A stretch of DNA of 6,261 nt from Bacillota bacterium (GCA_021779235.1 JAJYBA010000094.1:1-6261); one strand, 5' to 3'. Shown: positions 1 to 6,066, counted from the stretch's first letter. Numbers and translations are program-made. The notes: a model not told the origin generated them from the letters alone.

Positions 1-113
1 TAATCAAACAAGGTCAACTGACTAATCTGCTGCTTACCAAGAACACGAGTCAATATCAGTAAGGTGAAAAATCCAATGATTCCTCTTACTAGTACGATTA
101 GTCCTTCATTCAT
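1..113 (-). CDS. DUF421/YetF-type membrane protein, N-terminal fragment
   Basis: Reading leftward from the ATG at 113-111 gives 37 complete codons before the window edge, so only the N-terminus is present. The peptide starts MNEGLIVLVRGIIGFF and continues through ILTRVLGKQQISQL to a TLFD segment. A hydrophobic helix followed by (L)TR-LGK-Q-SQLT-FD is the typical start of DUF421 proteins (Bacillus YetF, YdfS, YrbG group). These are integral membrane proteins with two or three N-terminal helices and a soluble C-terminal domain. Their molecular role is poorly defined, though some members are linked to spores. The start is supported by a ribosome binding site reading AAGAAGGTG (minus strand, about 119-127) five bases upstream. 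The gene is divergent from cdsR, with a 198-base gap. I found no convincing promoter for it. The family call rests on only 37 residues. Confidence 0.8.
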   Translation of the reverse strand, partial: MNEGLIVLVRGIIGFFTLLILTRVLGKQQISQLTLFD

Positions 114-242
114 CAAAACACCTTCTTTCAATGATATTATCTCCAAATTTATAATTTGTATTTATTTTAGGAGTTTATAAACAATAACCTCTAATTAATG
201 TTTGCTAATGATGAAATTTAAAGGATAAGCTATCATATAAAC

Positions 243-273
243 TTGCCACCTGGGTGGAACCATATGATATAAT
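243..273 (+). promoter_or_regulatory. Sigma-A promoter of cdsR with extended -10
   Basis: A perfect -10 box TATAAT (268-273) is preceded by TG at 265-266, giving the extended -10 form TGATATAAT. A possible -35, TTGCCA, lies at 243-248. The spacer is 19 bases, longer than the optimum, so the extended -10 may carry most of the recognition. Transcription would start near 280, about 32 bases before the cdsR ATG. The spacer contains a GC-rich palindrome that could be an operator. The activator gene itself therefore seems to be read by the housekeeping sigma factor, not by sigma-54. Confidence 0.6.
246..257. repeat. GC-rich palindrome in the cdsR promoter spacer
   Basis: CCACC-TG-GGTGG has perfect 5-bp arms around a two-base centre. 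It sits between the -35 and -10 boxes of the cdsR promoter, in otherwise very AT-rich sequence. A bound protein here would block RNA polymerase, so an operator is plausible, but the site is short and I do not recognise the regulator. It does not resemble the TCTCA/TGAGA palindromes found downstream of cdsR. Confidence 0.4.
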
Positions 274-311
274 AAGCGTAAATCTAAGTAAAAAACAAAA
301 GGATGATAGGG

Positions 312-2099
312 ATGGATTTGATAAAAATCGTTTCAAATGTTCAGAAGATTTCTGAGGCAATATCAAGTGTTATAAGAGTAGACGTGACTGTTGTAGATAG
401 TAATTATAATAGAATAGCAGGAACAGGAAGATATAGAGATTGTATTGGAGAAAAAGTAAATGAAAAATCTGCTTTTGGATTCGCTTTAGCACAGGGAGAA
501 AGTTTTATTATTGAAGATCCTAGAAAACATTTTACTTGCTTAAAGTGTGAGAATGTAGATAATTGCATGGAGTTTGCAGAAGTTTGTTGCCCAATTCATG
601 TAGGAGATGACACTGTTGGAGTTATTGGACTTATTGCTTTTGAAGAAGAGCAGAAGAATGCTATTATAAATAATCAAGCAAATTTAATGAATTTCTTAAA
701 TAGAATGGCTGATTTAATTTCATCAAAGCTATTAGAACAAGAGAACACAGAGCAAATAAAGCTTTTGGCAAGTGAACTTGAAGTGGTTCTTGATTCCGTA
801 GATAGGGGAATTATAGCAGCAGACCATATGGGGAAAATTCTTCACTATAACACCAAAGCAATAGAGTTATTTAGACTTCAGGGAAGTGAAATTTTAAGCA
901 CCAATATAAAAAATCTTATTGGCACCTTAGATTTTAATTGCCTTATTGAAAAAGATATGAATTTAAGAAATAAAGAATTTACTTATAGTGGTAGTAATCA
1001 TCATTTTAGAGGAATTTTTGATGCGAAGCCTATTAGTATTGGGGATAAAAGCTTTGGTATAGTATGTACCTTTAGTAATATTTCAGATTTATTAAAAACG
1101 GTAAACAAGATTACCACAGGGACTATTGTTACTTCCTTTGAAAGTATTATAGGTAGTAGTAACTGCTTAGAACAGGTTAAAGTAGAAGCAGAGAAAGCTT
1201 CAAAATCCACTTCTACAGTACTCATTCAGGGAGAAAGTGGAACGGGAAAAGAGCTATTTGCACGAGCTATTCACTTTCACAGTGATAGAGATAAGAGACC
1301 ATTTATTCCAATAAATTGCGCAGCTATCCCTGAGCAATTATTAGAAAGTGAGCTTTTTGGATATGAGGATGGTGCTTTTACAGGAGCAAGAAGGGGTGGG
1401 AAGGCCGGCAAATTTGAATTAGCAAATAAGGGAACAATATTTTTGGATGAAATTGGAGACATGCCTATCCATCTTCAAACTAAACTGTTAAGGGTGCTGC
1501 AGGAATACGTTATTGAGAAGATTGGTGGAAAAGAATCCATTCCAATAGATGTAAGAATTATAGCAGCTACAAATAAAGATTTAGAAAAAAAGGTGTTAGA
1601 AGGAGAATTTAGGCAAGACTTGTTTTATAGACTAAATGTAATTCCCCTTAATATACCCCCTTTAAGGCATAGAAAAGATGATATAGTAATTCTTGTAGAT
1701 TATCTTTTAGATAAATGTAATTCTAAGTTAGGTAAGAATATAAGTAAAATAGATGATGCTTCCTTAGAAACTTTTATGGATTATGAGTGGCCAGGTAATG
1801 TGCGTGAATTGGAAAATACTATAGAGTATGCAGTAAATATGTGTGGCAGTAGTGTTATAAAATGTATTGATTTGCCTAATAGACTTAAGGTTGCAGAAAA
1901 CACTTTAATGAGCAGTGAAAATGTAGGTATTGTACCTATTAAGGAACTGGAGAAAAAAGAAATTGAAAAAGCTTTAGAACATTTTGGACATAGCAAACAG
2001 GCAATTACAAAGGCTGCTGAGGCTTTGGAATTGAGCAGAGCAACTTTATACAGAAAATTAAAGGAATACGGAATAAAACAGTCTCAAAATGAGAATTAA
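312..2099 (+). CDS. cdsR: Sigma-54-dependent activator of cysteine desulfidase (CdsR-type)
   Basis: This 595-residue bacterial enhancer-binding protein should use ATP hydrolysis to open sigma-54 promoters. Its domains in order are: a GAF-like sensor (about 1-145) with a cysteine cluster (C76, C79, C85, C92, C93); a PAS-like domain (about 150-265); an AAA+ domain (about 280-500) with Walker A GESGTGKE at 307-314, the sigma-54-contacting GAFTGA loop at 354-359 and Walker B TIFLDE at 375-380; and a C-terminal Fis-type HTH (about 561-586). No two-component receiver domain is present, so the signal is probably sensed directly. I chose the ATG at 312 because AAAGGATG (297-304) is well placed before it; an in-frame ATG at 303 has no ribosome binding site. 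The gene lies directly upstream of the cysteine desulfidase gene and matches C. difficile CdsR in architecture and context. The name comes from that pairing. The target sites are inferred, and the family call is very secure. Confidence 0.9.
   Translation: MDLIKIVSNVQKISEAISSVIRVDVTVVDSNYNRIAGTGRYRDCIGEKVNEKSAFGFALAQGESFIIEDPRKHFTCLKCENVDNCMEFAEVCCPIHVGDDTVGVIGLIAFEEEQKNAIINNQANLMNFLNRMADLISSKLLEQENTEQIKLLASELEVVLDSVDRGIIAADHMGKILHYNTKAIELFRLQGSEILSTNIKNLIGTLDFNCLIEKDMNLRNKEFTYSGSNHHFRGIFDAKPISIGDKSFGIVCTFSNISDLLKTVNKITTGTIVTSFESIIGSSNCLEQVKVEAEKASKSTSTVLIQGESGTGKELFARAIHFHSDRDKRPFIPINCAAIPEQLLESELFGYEDGAFTGARRGGKAGKFELANKGTIFLDEIGDMPIHLQTKLLRVLQEYVIEKIGGKESIPIDVRIIAATNKDLEKKVLEGEFRQDLFYRLNVIPLNIPPLRHRKDDIVILVDYLLDKCNSKLGKNISKIDDASLETFMDYEWPGNVRELENTIEYAVNMCGSSVIKCIDLPNRLKVAENTLMSSENVGIVPIKELEKKEIEKALEHFGHSKQAITKAAEALELSRATLYRKLKEYGIKQSQNEN
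2082..2094. promoter_or_regulatory. Proposed CdsR upstream activating site 1
   Basis: TCTCAAAATGAGA is a palindrome with 5-bp arms and a three-base AT centre. It is the most distal of three copies, centred near -123 from the inferred cdsB start. It lies wholly inside cdsR and encodes part of the C-terminal SQNEN tail. Binding by CdsR is inferred from repetition, symmetry and position upstream of a sigma-54 promoter. Confidence 0.6.
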
Positions 2100-2100
2100 T

Positions 2101-2113
2101 TCTCAATATGAGA
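2101..2113. promoter_or_regulatory. Proposed CdsR upstream activating site 2
   Basis: TCTCAATATGAGA has the same 5-bp arms as the other two copies. Its centre (2107) is 19 bp from site 1 and about 104 bp upstream of the inferred cdsB start. It begins two bases after the cdsR stop codon and forms the descending half of the terminator hairpin. Position and spacing suit an enhancer-binding hexamer, but binding is inferred. Confidence 0.65.
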
Positions 2114-2131
2114 CTGTTTTTCTTTGTTTTT

Positions 2132-2144
2132 TCTCATTATGAGA
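2132..2144. promoter_or_regulatory. Proposed CdsR upstream activating site 3
   Basis: TCTCATTATGAGA is the promoter-proximal copy. It extends to a perfect 8-bp inverted repeat with a one-base centre (2130-2146). Its centre is 31 bp from site 2, close to three helical turns, and about 73 bp upstream of the inferred cdsB start. Unlike sites 1 and 2 it lies outside the terminator stem, so it is the best evidence that the motif is selected as a protein site and not only as part of a hairpin. Confidence 0.7.
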
Positions 2145-2183
2145 AAGTATACTATTGAATGGGCTATACACAGTATGATTTTA

Positions 2184-2200
2184 TTGGCATGAGTATTGCT
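2184..2200 (+). promoter_or_regulatory. Sigma-54 (-24/-12) promoter of cdsB
   Basis: TTGGCATGAGTATTGCT matches the sigma-54 consensus YTGGCACGRNNNTTGCW at every defined position except one (T for C after GGCA). The invariant GG (2186-2187) and GC (2198-2199) are ten bases apart, as required. Transcription should start near 2211, about 74 bases before the cdsB ATG. The activator gene and three palindromic sites just upstream complete the arrangement expected of a sigma-54 promoter. Confidence 0.9.
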
Positions 2201-2212
2201 CTAATGTATGTT

Positions 2213-2257
2213 AGGCATCTTTTTAAAAATAATTAATCTATATGTTTTGAGATGCCT
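2213..2257 (+). other. Stem-loop in the cdsB 5' leader
   Basis: AGGCATCT (2213-2220) and AGATGCCT (2250-2257) are perfect 8-bp complementary arms around a 29-base AT-rich loop. The first arm begins within a few bases of the inferred start site, so the mRNA would carry a hairpin at its 5' end. The ribosome binding site (AGGGGAG, 2271-2277) lies outside the stem. Protection from RNase decay is one possible role. It is not followed by a T-run, so it is not an intrinsic terminator. Confidence 0.5.
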
Positions 2258-2284
2258 TAAGATAATCCGTAGGGGAGTGATACC

Positions 2285-3640
2285 ATGAAATTAAGAAATC
2301 TTATAGTTCAAACATTGAAGGAAGAAGTTGTTCCAGCCATGGGATGTACTGAGCCAGTAGCTGTTGCTCTTGCCTGTGCCAAGGCTAAAGAATTAATAGC
2401 TTTTAATTATATAGAGAAAGCAGAAGTTTTTGTTAGTCCTAACATATATAAAAATGGATTGTCAGTTGGAATACCCAATACACAGGAGGTTGGGCTTTAT
2501 ATTGCAGCTGCACTAGGTTTTATCGGAGGAGAAAGTGAGAAGGATTTAAGGGTACTGGAAGGAATTAACGAAACTGAGGTGCAGCTTGCAAAAGAACTTT
2601 TACATAGCAAAAAATTATCACTAGACATTAAAGATACTGAAGACAAGATCTATGTAGAAGTGAATCTTGCAACAGATAAAGGCAATGCTAGTGTGATTAT
2701 TAGCGGAAAACATAATAGATTTGTTTATATTGAAAGCTTAGGTGAAGTTATTGTAGATCTAAGAAAAGAGGATAAAAGCAGTAATGAAGGGAAAAACCTT
2801 TTATATAGTTTAAAAATAAGAGAAATTATAAAGGAAATTGAGAGAATTCCTCATGAAGACATCGCTTTTATGTTAGAAGGAATAGTAATGAATGAAACCA
2901 TAGCTAAGGTAGGATTAAAAGAAAAAATGGGTATGGGGGTTGGCTTTAGTCTTAAGAAAAGCATACAGAAAGGGATTCTTTCAGAGGACTTAATGACCTC
3001 TTCAATGATGTTAACAGCAGCTGCTAGTGATGCGCGAATGTCAGGGCTAAATTTATCTGTTATGAGCAGTAATGGAAGTGGAAACAATGGACTTACAGCA
3101 ATTCTGCCTATAGTGGCATATAAAAATAAATTTAATGTAGATGATGAAAAATTGGCTAAAGCGGTAGCAATAAGTCATATTATGAATAGCTATATTAAAC
3201 ATTATATAGGGAGATTATCTGCACTATGTGCTTGTGGTGTTGCAGCTGGAACCGGTGCAGGTATAGCTATAGCATGGTTAATGGGTGCCAGTGAAGACCA
3301 AGTAGATGGAGTTATAAAAAATACCCTTGCAAATACTAGTGGTATGATATGTGATGGCGCAAAGGAAGGATGTGCAATAAAGCTTTCAACTTCTGCATCA
3401 GTTGCTGTTCAATCGGCAATACTAGCCATAAATGATTCTATAGTACCTGTAAGAAATGGAATTGTTGCAGAAACTGCAGAAGATACAATTATGAATTTAG
3501 GAGTTCTATCCTCGGAAGGAATGAGTATTGCAGACGCTGTTATATTAAAAACTATGAAAAAAATGCAAGGAGAATGTAATGCTGGAGTAACACATGAAAA
3601 TACAGAAGTATACCTAAAAAAAGAAGGTATTATTGCTTAG
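2285..3640 (+). CDS. cdsB: L-cysteine desulfidase (Fe-S dependent, CdsB/CyuA family)
   Basis: This 451-residue cytoplasmic enzyme belongs to the UPF0597/serine-dehydratase-alpha-like family. It should convert L-cysteine to pyruvate, ammonia and hydrogen sulfide using a [4Fe-4S] cluster. The N-terminal PAMGCTEPVAVALA motif carries C21, the position of the catalytic cysteine in the archaeal enzyme. Candidate cluster ligands are C315 or C317 (LCACG) together with C356 and C363 (MICDGAKEGCA); the seven-residue spacing of the last pair matches the archaeal enzyme. The length is that expected of a complete single-chain member. The start is supported by AGGGGAG at 2271-2277, seven bases upstream. 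Expression should depend on sigma-54 and CdsR. In C. difficile the homologue relieves cysteine repression of toxin synthesis; here the likely role is cysteine catabolism or detoxification. L-serine dehydratase alpha subunit is a common automatic label for this family, but the full-length single-chain form and the adjacent regulator favour desulfidase. Confidence 0.9.
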   Translation: MKLRNLIVQTLKEEVVPAMGCTEPVAVALACAKAKELIAFNYIEKAEVFVSPNIYKNGLSVGIPNTQEVGLYIAAALGFIGGESEKDLRVLEGINETEVQLAKELLHSKKLSLDIKDTEDKIYVEVNLATDKGNASVIISGKHNRFVYIESLGEVIVDLRKEDKSSNEGKNLLYSLKIREIIKEIERIPHEDIAFMLEGIVMNETIAKVGLKEKMGMGVGFSLKKSIQKGILSEDLMTSSMMLTAAASDARMSGLNLSVMSSNGSGNNGLTAILPIVAYKNKFNVDDEKLAKAVAISHIMNSYIKHYIGRLSALCACGVAAGTGAGIAIAWLMGASEDQVDGVIKNTLANTSGMICDGAKEGCAIKLSTSASVAVQSAILAINDSIVPVRNGIVAETAEDTIMNLGVLSSEGMSIADAVILKTMKKMQGECNAGVTHENTEVYLKKEGIIA

Positions 3641-3672
3641 TAAGTTTATTTTTAAAATTCCATAAATTACTA

Positions 3673-3700
3673 TTGAAATTAATTTTAATTCTGATATAAT
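3673..3700 (+). promoter_or_regulatory. Sigma-A promoter of the 6S RNA gene
   Basis: TTGAAA (3673-3678) and a perfect TATAAT (3695-3700) are separated by 16 bases, and TG at 3692-3693 makes an extended -10. Transcription should start near 3707. This is the strongest-looking sigma-A promoter in the window, which fits an abundant stable RNA. It lies only 33 bases after the cdsB stop codon. Confidence 0.75.
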
Positions 3701-3743
3701 AAATTTAACAAATACAAATTAAACATATTTGAAAATTTTATAA

Positions 3744-3930
3744 GTTAATATTTCTGGGATATTCGTCAAGCTCTTATTTTCAACCTACATTATTTATACG
3801 GGAGTTCGAGATCTAGGTGTGGATTAGGCCTATAAGACCAATATTAAGTGGCAAGGACTGTTAAACATCTCTGAGAACACCCACCTATCTGAAAGATAGG
3901 TGTAAAAATTAGGGCAACGGTATTTTGGAT
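3744..3930 (+). ncRNA. ssrS: 6S RNA
   Basis: 6S RNA binds the housekeeping RNA polymerase holoenzyme by mimicking an open promoter. The 5' part (TTTCTGGGATATTCGTCAAG) resembles the 5' end of E. coli 6S (TTTCTCTGAGATGTTCGCAAG), and the fold has 6S architecture. A closing stem pairs 3754-3763 with 3919-3928, and GCTC (3770-3773) pairs with GGGC (3912-3915). A large central bubble follows, with a 9-bp hairpin (3882-3890/3894-3902) on its 3' strand. The upper stem starts as 3804-3812 pairing with 3867-3871 and 3875-3878, with a three-base bulge, and leads to an apical arm. Ends are approximate: the primary transcript probably runs from about 3707 to 3988, and outer AT pairing (3733-3743 with 3930-3939) may extend the closing stem. 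No long reading frame covers the region. Identification is by pattern and hand folding only. Confidence 0.82.
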
Positions 3931-3961
3931 TATAAATTTAAAAAATTTTTGATTCGTGTAT

Positions 3962-3988
3962 AAAAGAGATAGTGATATCTCTTTTTTT
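3962..3988 (+). terminator. Intrinsic terminator of the 6S RNA transcript
   Basis: AAAAGAGATA (3962-3971) and TATCTCTTTT (3976-3985) form a perfect 10-bp stem with a GTGA loop, followed by T residues through 3988. It lies about 30 bases after the 6S closing stem and would also stop any read-through from cdsB. It isolates the downstream operon from upstream transcription. Confidence 0.9.
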
Positions 3989-4061
3989 ATATTTTAGGAA
4001 ATTATAAAATTATCAATTTACGGGTAAATATTTGATATTTAAATAATTTAATGTTAAAAAT

Positions 4062-4090
4062 TTGCTCTGGGTAATCTTAAATTTTATAAT
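4062..4090 (+). promoter_or_regulatory. Possible sigma-A promoter of the repeat protein/AAA/VWA operon
   Basis: A perfect -10 TATAAT (4085-4090) lies 17 bases after TTGCTC (4062-4067), a weak -35 matching only TTG. Transcription would start near 4097, 34 bases before the first ATG. The rest of the 142-base gap between the 6S terminator and the gene is AT-rich. Its only other structure is an AT-only inverted repeat, TAAATAT-TTG-ATATTTA, at 4025-4041. Confidence 0.5.
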
Positions 4091-4130
4091 TTTAAACCTT
4101 CTAAATTAATAAGTATCGAGGTGCAATTTT

Positions 4131-4931
4131 ATGACAGAAGATAAAGTCCTTCAAATGATAGAGCGCAACCCAATTGTTATAAAAACCATTGAAAATCCCA
4201 GTGATGAGATGAAGCTTATGGCTATAAAGAAAGATGGAATAATGATACGCCATATAAAAAAAACTACAAAAGAAATGCAGGAAATGGCCATAACAGGTAA
4301 TCCACGGGCTATTGAGTTTATAGAAAACCCGACTTATGATATGAAAAAATATGTTGTGTCAAAGTTATGGAATACTTTGGAATTTATAGAAGAGCCTTCT
4401 GAAGAACTTATAAAAGTAGGAATTCAGCAAAAAGGCTATGCAATAAAATATGCTAAAAGTCCAAGCATTCTATTGCAAAAGTTAGCTATAGAAAAAGATT
4501 ATGATTCTATAAAATACATAAGCAGTCCAATTGAAGAAATTCAACTTTTAGCCATAAAAAGAAATTATGATGCTTTAAGATATATAGAAAATCCAAGTTT
4601 AAATGTAGAAATATTGGCCATTGTAGAAAATGAAGCTGCTGTAAAATTTATCCATAATATAGATGAAAATAAAAAAATATTATTTTTAAAGCACAATGTC
4701 TTGGTAATGAAATATTTTATTAATGATATACCAATGGATTCGGTAGAGCGGGCTCTTATAGAGGCGTTATCTAAGGAAGATGTATCAGAGAAATATGTAA
4801 GAGATTTTATAAACTGTGATAGTATAAATGAGAAACATGGAAATATATCTGTGGACAAAATGATTTTTATTTATAAATATGGTAGTAAACTCTGCAAAAA
4901 AATAGCAGTTGATGAAAAACTGAAGATGTAG
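4131..4931 (+). CDS. Uncharacterised protein with eight 22-residue helical repeats
   Basis: This 266-residue protein has no signal peptide or membrane segment and appears cytoplasmic. Residues about 13-200 are a very regular repeat: the proline or equivalent position falls at 23, 45, 67, 89, 111, 133, 155 and 177, exactly 22 apart. A typical unit reads YAIKYIENPSEEMQKLAIKK, which suggests two short helices broken by a conserved Pro-Ser turn, as in HEAT-like or DUF4116-like solenoids. Such folds usually bind protein partners; no catalytic motif is visible. Residues about 200-266 are a non-repeat tail. The start is supported by GAGGTG (4118-4123), seven bases upstream. It is followed after 16 bases by the MoxR-type ATPase gene, so it is probably an adaptor or substrate of that system. 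The gene is surely coding; its function is unknown. Confidence 0.9.
   Translation: MTEDKVLQMIERNPIVIKTIENPSDEMKLMAIKKDGIMIRHIKKTTKEMQEMAITGNPRAIEFIENPTYDMKKYVVSKLWNTLEFIEEPSEELIKVGIQQKGYAIKYAKSPSILLQKLAIEKDYDSIKYISSPIEEIQLLAIKRNYDALRYIENPSLNVEILAIVENEAAVKFIHNIDENKKILFLKHNVLVMKYFINDIPMDSVERALIEALSKEDVSEKYVRDFINCDSINEKHGNISVDKMIFIYKYGSKLCKKIAVDEKLKM
4167..4730 (+). repeat. Protein-level tandem repeats, 66 bp period
   Basis: This is the stretch coding for the eight 22-residue units, residues about 13-200. Identity is clear in the protein (A-I-x-x-I-x-x-P-S-x-E and L-A-I-K) but weak in the DNA. The repeats are therefore old and diverged, not a recent tandem expansion. Units 2 and 8 lack the proline (T45, I177). 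Confidence 0.8.
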
Positions 4932-4947
4932 CACGGGGGGATGTATT

Positions 4948-6066
4948 ATGAATTTTAAAGATACCTTACTAAGTGTAGAATTTGTCTTAGAAACGGATGA
5001 AGTACCTTTAATTGTAGGGGAAAGCGGTATAGGAAAAACTGCCTTAGCTAAAGCTCTTTCAAGAAAGAAAGGCTGGAGTCTAGTTATTATAGATGGAAAT
5101 CTTTTAAAAGAAGGAGAAATAGGCGGTCTTCCAACGGTTGAGGACTATAGTCTTATAGATGCTAATGGAAGTACTGTTAGCAAAAGGCACACTGTTTATG
5201 CGGTTCACACTAAACTACAGGAGATTGATAGTTTGATAATGGACGGCAAAGAGGTGTTTTTATTTATTGATGAAATAAATCGATGTGAACATACGGTGCA
5301 GCAGGAACTTATGAATCTAATACTAAATAGAGAGATTAATGGGTATAAGCTTCATGACAAAGTGAAAATCTTAGCTGCAATGAATCCTTCTAGTAAATAT
5401 GGAGAGGATTTTGATTATCAAGTAGTTGATATGGATGCAGCACAAGAAAATAGGTTTGTGTGGTTATATATGGAAAGTAATTCAAAAGCTTGGCTTACCT
5501 GGGCTACTGAAAATAACCTTGAGCAAAAGGTTATAGAGTTTATAGCTACTTTCCCAGAATATTTACATAGTACCAAAAGCGATGAGCAAATAAAGGCAAC
5601 CCCTAGAAGCTTTGAACGTGTTTCTAAAAGCTATAGGCTTTACACTGAAAATAAAGATACAATCCCTAAAAGAGTATTTTTAAATATACTAAAAGGGAAT
5701 TTAGGTAATAGAATTGCTCATGAGTTCATGACATTTGCTGAGGAAGATACTAAACCGCTAATTTCTTTTGAAGAGGTATTTGAATATCTGGAATTATCAC
5801 AAGAGGTAATCGAAAAGGTAAAAGTGGAAAGTCACACTAGATTATATTTGATTGCAAAGAATATTTTGAGTGTATTAAGTAAGAAAGAAATTTTAGATAG
5901 TGACATAAAAAGATTTGTAGAATTCCTAGGGTTTTATCCTGTGGACTTAGGTCTAGGCATTATGCAGGATATTAAAGAAAATTATGATAGTGTTTATAAG
6001 TTATGCTTAGAAAATGAAGCTTTCGTTGAATTGTATTTTAAGGCCTATAATGAAATTAAGGGCTAG
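4948..6066 (+). CDS. MoxR-like AAA+ ATPase
   Basis: This 372-residue cytoplasmic protein has an N-terminal AAA_5/MoxR-type ATPase domain. Walker A is GESGIGKT at 24-31, Walker B is VFLFIDE at 103-109, sensor 1 is N146 in AAMNPSS, and a candidate sensor 2 region is ATPRSFERV (R220/R224). The GEIGGLPTV segment after the first strands is typical of this family. The C-terminal part (about 240-372) is predicted to be helical and is unassigned. MoxR proteins work as ring-shaped chaperones or remodellers, usually with a VWA-domain partner that uses a MIDAS metal site; the next gene is probably that partner. The start is well supported by GGGGGG at 4935-4940, seven bases upstream. The gene lies 16 bases after the repeat protein and 8 bases before the next start, so the three are one operon. 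Family assignment is secure; the substrate is unknown. Confidence 0.9.
   Translation: MNFKDTLLSVEFVLETDEVPLIVGESGIGKTALAKALSRKKGWSLVIIDGNLLKEGEIGGLPTVEDYSLIDANGSTVSKRHTVYAVHTKLQEIDSLIMDGKEVFLFIDEINRCEHTVQQELMNLILNREINGYKLHDKVKILAAMNPSSKYGEDFDYQVVDMDAAQENRFVWLYMESNSKAWLTWATENNLEQKVIEFIATFPEYLHSTKSDEQIKATPRSFERVSKSYRLYTENKDTIPKRVFLNILKGNLGNRIAHEFMTFAEEDTKPLISFEEVFEYLELSQEVIEKVKVESHTRLYLIAKNILSVLSKKEILDSDIKRFVEFLGFYPVDLGLGIMQDIKENYDSVYKLCLENEAFVELYFKAYNEIKG

Larger units (their letters stand above)
2075..2132 (+). terminator. Intrinsic terminator of cdsR, overlapping its stop codon
   Basis: A 12-bp outer stem (AAAACAGTCTCA at 2075-2086 with TGAGACTGTTTT at 2109-2120) encloses a perfect 16-bp palindrome (2090-2105). 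The two share one symmetry centre at 2097/2098, on the cdsR stop codon. Only two of the 23 mirrored positions mismatch. T-rich sequence follows (2117-2132, two runs of five and six Ts). The hairpin starts within the last codons of cdsR, so it can fold only after ribosomes release. The same bases contain two of the proposed CdsR sites. Confidence 0.85.

Noticed and set aside
173..182. Perfect palindrome GTTTATAAAC between the divergent genes
   Set aside because: Ten AT-rich bases are expected by chance in sequence of this composition, and it does not align with any promoter I can defend.
303..311. Earlier in-frame ATG for cdsR at 303
   Set aside because: It would add only three residues (MIG) and has no ribosome binding site in front; the AAAGGATG overlapping it is correctly spaced for the ATG at 312.
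1001..1996. Minus-strand open frames inside cdsR (and similar ones inside cdsB and the repeat protein gene)
   Set aside because: They lie opposite well-conserved coding sequence, encode low-complexity Leu/Ser/Phe-rich peptides, and I saw no start signals or family motifs supporting them.
2285..3640. L-serine dehydratase alpha subunit as the function of this gene
   Set aside because: The protein is a full-length single chain with the PAMGCTEPVA motif of cysteine desulfidases, and its neighbour is a CdsR-type activator; no beta subunit gene is adjacent.
3707..3990. Riboswitch or T-box leader controlling the gene at 4131
   Set aside because: The terminator at 3962-3988 has no competing antiterminator that I can see, no T-box or known riboswitch core was recognised, a separate promoter follows, and the fold fits 6S RNA.
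4025..4041. Inverted repeat TAAATAT-TTG-ATATTTA before the repeat protein gene
   Set aside because: It is made only of A and T in the arms, has no T-run or consistent link to the promoter boxes, and is likely to arise by chance.
4167..4730. DNA tandem repeat or CRISPR-like array
   Set aside because: The 66-base period exists only at protein level within an intact gene; there are no identical DNA repeats or spacers.
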